This document shows, piece after piece, positions 1-5,962 of a stretch of 6,076 bases of DNA (the first letter of the stretch is position 1; each line of letters opens with the position of its first letter). The stretch covers positions 1 to 6,076 of the forward strand of contig JAGOBN010000268.1 of NCBI GenBank assembly GCA_017999235.1, in the 5' to 3' direction. This DNA is from Anaerolineales bacterium (lineage in GTDB: Bacteria; Chloroflexota; Anaerolineae; Anaerolineales; UBA6663). The position numbers were made by a program, and so were the translations under genes. Below the pieces are notes generated by a model. It was not told where the DNA came from and did no database searches. It saw only the letters and a program-made list of their open reading frames with translations.

Positions 1-3000
1 GTCGGGGGATCGGATGATCCGACGCGCGGTTGATAAGTGGCGGCGGCCAAACCCGCCGGCAGGGTCAATGGGCGCGTTTCTTGAATATACTCGCCGGCCA
101 CCCAGCTGGCGGTGGGGCGCGCGCCGGCGGCCGGCGCGGACGCGCTTTGCGCCACCACCCGGTCGCCGGCGCCGAAATGCACAAAGACCCAATAGTTCTG
201 CGCCGGCGTCGCGGCCGCCTGCCAGACCAAGGTGAGGGTCAGCTGTGCGCCGGCGCGCTCCAGCGTGTAGCCCGCCACCGCGCCCACCCCCGCGAACTGC
301 GCGCCGCTGGCCTGCGCGAAGGCCGGCGCCGTAAACACGCGCTCCGGCGCGGTCACGGTCACGGTCGTCAGGCTTTGCCGGCCGGCCTCCCCCGCCACGG
401 ACACCGCCAGCTGATACGCGCCGCCGGGCAGATCGGCCGGGATTACCAGCCGGTATTGGCCGCGCCACTCGTCGCCGGCCTGCCAACGCGCGGTGCCGTA
501 GCCGTTGACGGGTTCCACCTCCCAGGCGGCGGCGGCCTGGCCGGCGGCGTCCAGCAGTTCTAAGCGCGCGGTGCGGTCCGCGCCCGGCGCCGTCTCGGCG
601 CGCCAATAGCCGGTGAGCGCCAGCGTCTCGCCGGCGTTAACGCCGGCGCGCTCCAGCCCATAGCCCAAAAAGGTCAGCGGTCCAAAACGGGCGCGCGCCG
701 CCGCTACCGGCGCGAGGCTGAACGGCCGCGCCGGCCGGTCCACGGTCACGGTCCCCAGCGTGAATTGCGGCGCCACCGCGTTGCCCTGCGCGTCCAGCAC
801 GGATTGGATCTCCAGGCTGTTAAGGTCAAAGACCTCCGCCCACAATTGATACTCGCCGGGGGGCGTGCCGGGCAGGAGGGTGAGATGGCGCGCCCATTGC
901 GCGTACTGGCCGGGCGCCCAGGCAAAGGTGGGCGGGGGCTCACGGTGCCAGCGCGGCGGCAGGGCGTTGTCGTTGTCGTTCCACTGTAAGCCGGCCGCGT
1001 CGCGCACGCGGAACGTGGGCCGGTAGATACGGTCCACCGGCGCCGCGGCCGAAAGATACACCGCCACATCCACGGCGCCGTCGGCGGGCAGGCGCGCGGC
1101 GGCGAGATCGTAGCCGTGCACGCGCAGGCCGCCGGTCAGGTCCAGCGCCAGCGCCTGCTGCGCCGTGGCCACCGCGCCTGGGGCGGGCTCAAAGGCGGTG
1201 TGGATCAGCGGGTTCGGGTAGCGTTCCAGCACCAGCGGACGCGCGGCATTGAGGGCCACGGCCAGCGCCAGCAGGCCGGCGGCCCAGGCCGGGGACAGCG
1301 CCGCGGCGGACGCGGCGGCCGGGGACAGCGCGGCGGCGCTGGCCGTGAACGGCAGCAGCCCCAGCAGAGCGAGCACGGCCAGCAGAGAGATCGCGTCGGC
1401 GGCCAAGCGGAGGGGCGTCTCCCCGAAGCTGAAACGCACGGTGTGCGCGCCGGCCGGGACCGTGAACGTGATCAAGCCCCATTCCGGGTCGGGCGTCAGC
1501 GCCAGCGGCGCGCCATCCAGCGTGGCCGTCCAGCCGGGGAAAGCAAACTGCTTGAAGGTGAGGCGGGCCGGCGCCGTCAGCGTCAGAGCGGCGGTGTAAT
1601 CCAGCGGATACGCGTTCAGCACCGCCAGTCCGGCGGCGGCGGGCAGGCCGGCGAGATACGCCGGCGTCTCGTCCGCGATCAGAGCCTCCGCCACGCTGCG
1701 ATCCTCCGGGAACCGGCGCACCGTCTGCGGCAGGAATTCGCCTTTGGCGGTGGAGCCGATGGTGCCGGTGGCGTATTCGTAGTCCACGGTGCGCGCCAGG
1801 GTGATCTCGCTCATCGGCTCGCAGTAGCGCGGATACCACCAGCCGAGCTGGCCGAGCGCCAGGGCCAGCAGCAGGCCGGCTGTGACGGCGCCGGCGCGCT
1901 TTGGCAGCCAGAGCCCATTGCCGCCGATGAGCAGCGCCGCGCACAGCGCGCCGGCCCCCAGCAGACGCCACGGGAATTGCAGGAACGCAATTAGCGGCAC
2001 GGCCTCCCACACGGGCTGGGTGACCGCCAGGGTAAGCGCGGCATACGCGGCCAGCGCGCCGAGGAAGAACAGGCTGGGCCAGGCGAGGCCGGCGGCCCGG
2101 CGGCGTAACCCCGCGAACGCGCCCAGACCAGCCAGCGCCACGGCCAGCAGGCCCAGGCCCTTGGCCGGCGAGGGGTTGATGAGCAAGGGATCTTCCGTCA
2201 GCGGCGGGGCCAGCAGTTCACCGGGGGTCAGGTAGTTGGTGTAGTAGGTAAAGATCGGGGGCACCAGCAGCCGGTCGGATTGCACCAGGCCGCGCTCGGC
2301 CAGGGCCGGCAGCCAGAAGCGCGCGGCCAGAGCCAGGCCGGCCGCAAAGAGCAAGCCGCCGCGCACCAGCGTCCCCGGCGCGCGCTGTTTCAGCGCCAGC
2401 AGGCCGGCGTAGGCGGCCGCCAGCGGCGCCACGCCGAGGGCGGTGGCGTTGTGGGCATACAGCAGGCCGGCCAGTGCGCCGGCGGCCGCCAGATCCCAGC
2501 GCGTGATCAGCGCGCGGCCGGCCGGCCGCGGCGCGAGGGCGCGGTGAAAGGTGAACAGCACCAGGGGCATCAGAGCCAGGCCGAGGGTTTCGGCCAGCGC
2601 GCCTCGGAAGATCACATTGAAAGCCAGGTACGGCGCGCTTTGGTAGGCCAGACCGGTGACCAGGCCGCCGGCCTCCCCCCACCACTCGCGGCCGAGCCAG
2701 TATGCGCCAGCGCCGGCCAGCCAGACCGCCAGGATCATCAGCAGATGCAGGGCGGCTGGGTAGATCAGGCCGGTTTGATGCAGCGCCACCAACAGATACG
2801 ACCCGAGCGGCGCGTAGTAGTTGAAGTGGGGATACCCGAAGCCCCAGGCCATTTCCGGCTGCCAGCGCGGGAGCAGGTGGCCCTGGCGCAGGGCGGCTTC
2901 CAGCACCACGGCTTTGTTGATGTGGTAGAAGCCGTCGTCCGTGCACAGGGTTTCCGGCCGCAGCAGGCTCTGGGTGAGGAACAGCGCCACGGCCAGCAGG

Positions 3001-3026
3001 GTGAGGTAGGGCAGCCAGCGGGACAT
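1..3026 (-). CDS. Large polytopic membrane protein, PF10131/YfhO-like (GT-C type), with tandem C-terminal beta-rich domains; 3' end beyond window
   Basis: I read one frame from ATG at 3026 to the left edge: 1008 codons, no stop, so the C-terminus is missing. The N-terminal half looks like the '6-pyruvoyl-tetrahydropterin synthase related' membrane family, which shares features with GT-C glycosyltransferases. After a first helix (about 5-20) comes an acidic motif TDDGFYH (29-35), then PRW (53-55) and GYPHFNYYAPL (64-74). About a dozen hydrophobic segments follow up to residue 396. Residues about 397-540 form a loop domain, with further helices near 541-560 and 579-596. From about 628 onward it is soluble, with three related beta-rich modules (about 628-760, 780-895, 904-1008), each opening with a GY-L motif. 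The last keeps the WVFVHF and PTASWVAGEY pattern. By family analogy it may move or modify lipid-linked sugars at the cytoplasmic membrane; the substrate is unknown. Codon use is strongly GC-biased. Confidence is high for the ORF, moderate for family, low for activity. Confidence 0.85.
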   Translation of the reverse strand, partial: MSRWLPYLTLLAVALFLTQSLLRPETLCTDDGFYHINKAVVLEAALRQGHLLPRWQPEMAWGFGYPHFNYYAPLGSYLLVALHQTGLIYPAALHLLMILAVWLAGAGAYWLGREWWGEAGGLVTGLAYQSAPYLAFNVIFRGALAETLGLALMPLVLFTFHRALAPRPAGRALITRWDLAAAGALAGLLYAHNATALGVAPLAAAYAGLLALKQRAPGTLVRGGLLFAAGLALAARFWLPALAERGLVQSDRLLVPPIFTYYTNYLTPGELLAPPLTEDPLLINPSPAKGLGLLAVALAGLGAFAGLRRRAAGLAWPSLFFLGALAAYAALTLAVTQPVWEAVPLIAFLQFPWRLLGAGALCAALLIGGNGLWLPKRAGAVTAGLLLALALGQLGWWYPRYCEPMSEITLARTVDYEYATGTIGSTAKGEFLPQTVRRFPEDRSVAEALIADETPAYLAGLPAAAGLAVLNAYPLDYTAALTLTAPARLTFKQFAFPGWTATLDGAPLALTPDPEWGLITFTVPAGAHTVRFSFGETPLRLAADAISLLAVLALLGLLPFTASAAALSPAAASAAALSPAWAAGLLALAVALNAARPLVLERYPNPLIHTAFEPAPGAVATAQQALALDLTGGLRVHGYDLAAARLPADGAVDVAVYLSAAAPVDRIYRPTFRVRDAAGLQWNDNDNALPPRWHREPPPTFAWAPGQYAQWARHLTLLPGTPPGEYQLWAEVFDLNSLEIQSVLDAQGNAVAPQFTLGTVTVDRPARPFSLAPVAAARARFGPLTFLGYGLERAGVNAGETLALTGYWRAETAPGADRTARLELLDAAGQAAAAWEVEPVNGYGTARWQAGDEWRGQYRLVIPADLPGGAYQLAVSVAGEAGRQSLTTVTVTAPERVFTAPAFAQASGAQFAGVGAVAGYTLERAGAQLTLTLVWQAAATPAQNYWVFVHFGAGDRVVAQSASAPAAGARPTASWVAGEYIQETRPLTLPAGLAAATYQPRVGSSDPP
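1287..1343 (-). repeat. Tandem 30-bp duplication inside the membrane protein gene
   Basis: Two units at 1317-1343 and 1287-1313 (period 30 bp) each encode ASAAALSPA, at residues 562-570 and 572-580. The DNA copies differ at a few third positions, so the duplication is not brand new or has been recoded. It lies between two predicted membrane helices and lengthens that connector by ten residues. Confidence 0.8.
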
Positions 3027-3038
3027 GCGGCAAGTATA
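3027..3038 (-). promoter_or_regulatory. Likely -10 element for a leaderless mRNA of the membrane protein
   Basis: On the minus strand TATACT lies at 3038-3033, followed by six bases (TGCCGC) and then the ATG at 3026. Transcription starting about seven bases after the -10 box would begin at the A of the ATG. No Shine-Dalgarno sequence is visible before the ATG, which fits a leaderless message. I see no convincing -35 box. Confidence 0.5.
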
Positions 3039-3057
3039 AAAGAGATGCGGGCAAAGC

Positions 3058-3088
3058 TGGAAACCGCGCGCCGGCGGTGTGCTATAGT
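3058..3088 (+). promoter_or_regulatory. Promoter of rnpB (extended -10)
   Basis: TATAGT at 3083-3088 is preceded by TG plus one base (3080-3082), an extended -10. A weak -35 (TGGAAA, 3058-3063) lies 19 bases upstream, longer than ideal. The predicted start, about seven bases after the -10, is 3095. That is exactly where the folded P1 helix of the RNA begins, so two independent readings agree. Confidence 0.65.
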
Positions 3089-3094
3089 GGCGGC

Positions 3095-3472
3095 GGTGTC
3101 CAAGCCGGCCGGGTTGTCGCGGCGGCTGCGTAGCAGCCGCCGAGGAAAGTCCGCGCTCCACAGAGCACGACGCCGGGTAACGCCCGGAATGGGGTGACCC
3201 ATTGGAAGAGGGCCACAGAGAAGCGTAATGCCGGCCCGCCGCCGCCAGGCGGCGGGGAGGCGAGGGTGAAACGGTGGGGTAAGAGCCCACCGGCGTCCGC
3301 CGCAAGGCGGGCGGCCAGGTAACCCCCGTCGGGAGCAAGGCCAAGCAGGGGCAAGATGCGGCTCGCGTCGTTTGAGCCCCGGGTCGGCCGCCCGAGCCGG
3401 CCAGCAATGGCCGGCCTAGAGAGATGACAGCCTAAAACAGAACGCGGCTTACGGGCTGGCTTGAAAGACACC
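3095..3472 (+). ncRNA. rnpB: RNase P RNA, bacterial type A
   Basis: This is the catalytic RNA of ribonuclease P, which removes 5' leaders from pre-tRNAs. The core sequences appear in order: GAGGAAAGTCCG (3142-3153), GCCACAGAGA near 3210, GTGAAACGG (3266-3274), GGGAGCAAGGCC from 3331, and ACAGAACGCGGCTTAC (3437-3452). P4 forms between 3147-3155 and 3443-3450: G3149 pairs C3448 and C3151-G3155 pair G3447-C3443, leaving U3150 as the universal bulged U. P3 is a hairpin at 3120-3142 with loop GTA. P1 pairs 3101-3110 with 3454-3463, and after an AAA bulge (3464-3466) continues with GGTGTC (3095-3100) against GACACC (3467-3472). Ends are set from P1 and the promoter. The gene is divergent from the membrane protein gene and convergent with the recombinase. 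Confidence 0.96.
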
Positions 3473-3476
3473 TAAA

Positions 3477-3506
3477 GGGCGTGACCAGTTTCGACTGGTC
3501 ACGCCC
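3477..3506. terminator. Perfect 13-bp hairpin with TTCG loop between rnpB and the recombinase gene
   Basis: GGGCGTGACCAGT (3477-3489) pairs perfectly with 3494-3506 around the loop TTCG. It starts five bases after the end of RNase P RNA and ends 26 bases from the recombinase stop. The plus strand has no T tract after it (CCAAG follows), while the minus strand has only TTT. It therefore resembles a terminator for one or both convergent genes but lacks the classical U run. Viewed as DNA it is also two 12-bp arms around a 6-bp centre, the geometry of a tyrosine recombinase core site. Confidence 0.55.
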
Positions 3507-3531
3507 CCAAGACCAAAGCGAAGCGCAGGCG

Positions 3532-4443
3532 TTAGCGGATTTCATTGAGCGGATGAAATTCTAGAGCGGCCGCGGCCCGTTGCAGACTCGGCCGGGAGTA
3601 GTGACGCCGCAGCGTGGAAGTGCCGGCATGGCGCAACAACGATTCAACTTGAACCGGAGATGCCCCCCGATCTTCAAGGATCGTCGCCAGACTGCGGCGA
3701 ACGATCTGCGGTGTCACGCCGCGCAGATCGCGCAGTTCGGACCAAGCCTTGATCGCCAGCTCTACCTGACGGCGATGCATCGGCCGGCCGTTGTCCTGGC
3801 GAAACACCAGATCATCCGGCTCCAGCGGCTCGACGAACGCCTTCAAGACTGCGATCAGCGGTTTGGGGATCGGCACTTCTTGATCGCCGCCGCTCTTCGT
3901 ATCGCGCAACACGATGCAGTCGTGGCCGAACTCGATGTCACGTTGGCGGATGCGCGAGAACTCCTCTGGGCGCAGCCCCAGCCAGATCAGCAATTGGCAC
4001 ACCAGCTCATTGCGCTGGCTCATCCGGCGCGGGTCGAGCGGGTTGACCAGCAGACGCTGCTGGATGGCCAGCGGGAACTTGGCCGGGTGATAACTGCTGG
4101 GCTTGAAGCCCGGCGCCACCTGCCGCAGCGCTGGCTCCACGATCCGGCGGCGAAAAGCCAGCCGGTCCATCGCCTGCCCGCGGCGACTGGGAAACAACGG
4201 CCCGTTGCTCCGCAGACGCTCCGGGAACTGCCGGAAATAGCCGACGAACGCCGCGATCAACTCGGCCGGCAAAGCCACCGTGGTGTTCTTCAAGGCCAAC
4301 GCACCCGTCTCCAGGCTCAGGTCCTTCACCTGCAGCCTCAGCACCTGGGCCAGCGGCAGGCGCAGGCGGATCAGCACGCCAAAGAGCACCCAATTGCGGA
4401 TGCTCAGGAAAGTGGCGAGGGTGGCCGAGGCGTCAGTGTGCAT
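3532..4443 (-). CDS. Tyrosine recombinase/integrase, catalytic part with duplicated catalytic domain (3' portion of split gene)
   Basis: The 303-residue frame holds two catalytic-type domains in tandem. Copy 1 (about 14-127) is degenerate: in the box-A segment RLPLAQVLRLQVKDLS (28-43) Pro30 stands where the first catalytic Arg belongs. HPAK (119-122) replaces HxxR, and the second His and the Tyr are absent. Copy 2 (about 142-295) looks nearly complete: R158 in GLRPEE, K183 in the beta-hairpin, QIVR (246-249) with Gln instead of the usual His, H272 in LLRHAG and the likely nucleophile Y282. Both copies start S-x-RN with the same 14-residue distance to the Arg/Pro position. ATG at 4443 lies inside the upstream frame, 40 bases before that frame ends, with AGGAG 11 bases ahead, so separate initiation is possible. 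Otherwise this is one gene broken by a one-base deletion or sequencing error. Family is certain; activity is not. Confidence 0.85.
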   Translation of the reverse strand: MHTDASATLATFLSIRNWVLFGVLIRLRLPLAQVLRLQVKDLSLETGALALKNTTVALPAELIAAFVGYFRQFPERLRSNGPLFPSRRGQAMDRLAFRRRIVEPALRQVAPGFKPSSYHPAKFPLAIQQRLLVNPLDPRRMSQRNELVCQLLIWLGLRPEEFSRIRQRDIEFGHDCIVLRDTKSGGDQEVPIPKPLIAVLKAFVEPLEPDDLVFRQDNGRPMHRRQVELAIKAWSELRDLRGVTPQIVRRSLATILEDRGASPVQVESLLRHAGTSTLRRHYSRPSLQRAAAALEFHPLNEIR

Positions 4444-4931
4444 AACCGAAAGAACTCCTGGCGGGTGAGGATGCGCTGATGCGTCTGAACACGCTTGAAC
4501 GTCAGGCCCATCTCGGCAAAGGTGAGCGGGCCTGGGGCCAACTGGCGTTTGGCCAGATAACCCCAGTACGCGCGCAGGCCGTGCGCCCGGCGCGCCACCG
4601 AACTGCTGGCGTGGCCGGCGCGGCGCTCGGCGGCAATGAAGGCGCCGAAGTTGTTGCTGGTCATATCCGAGGTCTCGGCCGGCCGCTTGAAGGTCGCCTC
4701 GATAAAGGCGGCGAAGAGGTTCACGTCGCGGCGGTAGTCGCCGATGGTGCTGGGTTTGCGGGCACGCTCGTGGCGCAGGAATTCGCAGAAGTCGTCGAGT
4801 GTGCCGGCGATCGGGCGAGAGATGTAAGGAGCGGCGGTTTTCTGAACACCGTACTCATTCAGAGCTTGCTTAACAGCCAATCCGATCAGGGCGGACAGCG
4901 GGTTGGGGAGTTCGGGCGCAGCAGAGTCCAT
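4404..4931 (-). CDS. Tyrosine recombinase, N-terminal core-binding (SAM-like) domain (5' portion of split gene)
   Basis: The frame of 175 residues starts at ATG 4931; no strong ribosome binding site precedes it. Residues about 46-130 are a typical SAM-like core-binding domain: helices with STIGDYRRDVNLFAAFI, then GHASSSVARRAHGLRAYWGYL. This domain grips the recombination site opposite the catalytic domain. Residues 154-163 (ILTRQEFFRL) are the usual start of the linker into the catalytic domain, but the remaining twelve residues do not fit the family. Continuing from FFRL in the -1 frame (MHTDAS..., the start of the next CDS) restores the spacing expected from XerD-like enzymes, about 39 residues from the LT motif to the Arg position. 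No canonical slippery heptamer is seen at the junction. The joined protein would be about 466 residues. The gene is transcribed divergently from the HTH regulator. Confidence 0.85.
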   Translation of the reverse strand: MDSAAPELPNPLSALIGLAVKQALNEYGVQKTAAPYISRPIAGTLDDFCEFLRHERARKPSTIGDYRRDVNLFAAFIEATFKRPAETSDMTSNNFGAFIAAERRAGHASSSVARRAHGLRAYWGYLAKRQLAPGPLTFAEMGLTFKRVQTHQRILTRQEFFRLCTLTPRPPSPLS

Positions 4932-4943
4932 AGCGGTTGTCGG

Positions 4944-4981
4944 GTTGATAACAGAACCAGATAAGTAACAGTGTTATCAAC
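4944..4981. promoter_or_regulatory. Inverted repeat in divergent promoter region; candidate operator
   Basis: GTTGATAACA (4944-4953) is repeated in perfect inverse orientation as TGTTATCAAC (4972-4981), separated by 18 bases. Inside it is a smaller palindrome, TAACAgTGTTA (4966-4976). Just outside lies a further half-like TCAAC (4986-4990). The whole sits in the AT-rich gap between the recombinase start (4931) and the HTH gene start (5014). The HTH protein encoded next door is the natural candidate to bind it and control both directions. Promoter boxes are not clear: TTGTCG (4937-4942) with GATAAG (4960-4965) at 17 bases is a weak plus-strand candidate, and TTGACT at 4990-4985 a weak minus-strand -35. 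Confidence 0.6.
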
Positions 4982-5013
4982 TTAGTCAACACTCTACCAT
5001 CAAGAAGGCAGCC

Positions 5014-5478
5014 GTGTCAAGAAAAAAACCCCATAACGACACAACTGGCCCGGAAAACCGGGCAGCAAATGCGAAAGACGCCCCACTTGTCGCACTTTCG
5101 TGGCAGAACCTTGGAGAGTATCTGACGGAGCGCCGCGAACAACGGGGTTTATCTTTGAGAGGCTTGGCCGCCGAACTCGAGGTCGCCCCGGCTCACCTGT
5201 CGCGCATCGCGACCGGCAAGACCAAACCCAACCCCGACACGTGCAAACGGATTGCAGAGTATTTCGGGGATCCTGTTATTTTGGTACTGCGAGTGGCCGG
5301 CTGGGTCGATGACGAGGACATCACGGCCGACGACTTCATGAAGTTGTTTTACTCGGCCATTAAAGATGACCCCGATCTGCAGATCTTGTTCAAGGTCTAT
5401 CAGCAGCAAAATACGCCCGAGAAACGCCATGCGTTTGTGCGCTCGATTCAAGCCGCATTCGGTGTCAAAACCGCGTGA
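5014..5478 (+). CDS. XRE-family helix-turn-helix transcriptional regulator
   Basis: The 154-residue protein starts at GTG 5014, with AAGG at 5005-5008 as ribosome binding site five bases away. The open frame goes back only to a TAA at 4966 and offers no other good start. Residues about 33-90 form a Cro/C1-type HTH: LGEYLTERREQRGLSLRGLA (33-52), recognition helix around APAHLSRIATG (58-68), and the closing KRIAEYFG (78-85). The polar N-terminal 25 residues look disordered. The C-terminal half (about 90-150) is helical, with a DPDLQILFKVY segment like the dimerisation tails of related regulators. It has no membrane segment and no protease or metal-binding motif. It is first in an operon with the following membrane protein gene and divergent from the recombinase, so it probably represses or co-ordinates both. 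Target sites are inferred from the adjacent inverted repeat. Confidence 0.88.
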   Translation: MSRKKPHNDTTGPENRAANAKDAPLVALSWQNLGEYLTERREQRGLSLRGLAAELEVAPAHLSRIATGKTKPNPDTCKRIAEYFGDPVILVLRVAGWVDDEDITADDFMKLFYSAIKDDPDLQILFKVYQQQNTPEKRHAFVRSIQAAFGVKTA

Positions 5479-5960
5479 CCCCTGAGAAACGCCGCCTCTA
5501 CGAAAAAGCCAGGGAGGAAGCGAACCGGCGGCTTGATCCGCACACGCCGGCCACGAAGCGCTGGATCACTATCGGTGGCATCGCGCTGAGCATGGTGCTC
5601 TTTGTCAATATGGCTGTGCCATTGCCCGGCGTCGTGGTTTGGCCGGCTTGTCTTGGCCTGGCAGTTGTGTGGCTGGTGAACGAGTTTGGCGTGCGCCAGG
5701 CGTGGCGGCTGTATGACGAGGCCCACGCAGAGCAGGCGCACCGGGTGGCGTTGATGCATAAGCGCGATGCCCTGACGCGTGAGCTTTTGGGCCGCGTCTT
5801 CTTGTGGATCGCCTACTCAGGCACTTTTCGCGTCCTTGACCCGAACATCCCTTGGTTTATAGGAGCGCTTGCCTGGGCCGGTTTTCTGTACTTGCTGTGG
5901 TTGGCGTTTTTAATCGGGCGCGTGGAATGGCAGATGCGCGCCGCCGGCAAAACGGATTAA
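5475..5960 (+). CDS. Small four-helix membrane protein, 2TM-domain-like, co-transcribed with HTH regulator
   Basis: The 161-residue protein starts at GTG 5475, sharing GTGA with the stop of the HTH gene. The four-base overlap and lack of a ribosome binding site point to translational coupling. Four hydrophobic segments lie near 30-48, 51-70, 106-121 and 126-147. The first pair follows a charged amphipathic stretch (KRRLYEKAREEANRRL, 5-20) and the second a charged loop (about 78-105). Each pair, with its leading charged helix, looks like the small '2TM' domain found beside regulators and kinases, so the protein may be two such units in tandem. That resemblance is by eye only. It has no signal peptide cleavage site and no catalytic motif. 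Its role is unknown; the context suggests it senses membrane state or anchors the regulator. It ends two bases from the stop of the convergent gene on the right. Confidence 0.8.
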   Translation: MTPEKRRLYEKAREEANRRLDPHTPATKRWITIGGIALSMVLFVNMAVPLPGVVVWPACLGLAVVWLVNEFGVRQAWRLYDEAHAEQAHRVALMHKRDALTRELLGRVFLWIAYSGTFRVLDPNIPWFIGALAWAGFLYLLWLAFLIGRVEWQMRAAGKTD

Positions 5961-5962
5961 CC

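Noticed and set aside
1116..1994. Plus-strand open frame opposite the membrane protein gene
   Set aside because: It is Arg/Gln/Gly-rich with no hydrophobic or domain pattern. The minus strand in the other frame gives a coherent membrane protein over the same bases.
2218..3054. Minus-strand open frame overlapping the start of the membrane protein gene in another frame
   Set aside because: Its composition is Pro/Arg/Ala-rich, typical of a shadow frame in GC-rich DNA. The frame from 3026 has family motifs and helices and runs over 1000 codons.
3396..3415. GCCGGCC-AGCAAT-GGCCGGC hairpin as a separate element or terminator
   Set aside because: It lies inside RNase P RNA before the conserved CTAGA and ACAGAAC segments and is one of its own stems.
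3082..3471. Open frame antisense to the RNase P RNA
   Set aside because: The bases are fully accounted for by a structured RNA with all conserved elements; the frame is incidental.
4440..4460. Programmed -1 ribosomal frameshift signal joining the recombinase halves
   Set aside because: The bases at the expected junction (TTC TTT CGG TTA TGC) contain no X XXY YYZ slippery heptamer, and I saw no clear downstream stem. It is kept only as an open possibility under the split-gene finding.
3580..4479. Long plus-strand frame opposite the recombinase
   Set aside because: It has no recognisable domain and is Gln/Arg/Leu-rich, while the opposite strand carries catalytic residues at family spacing.
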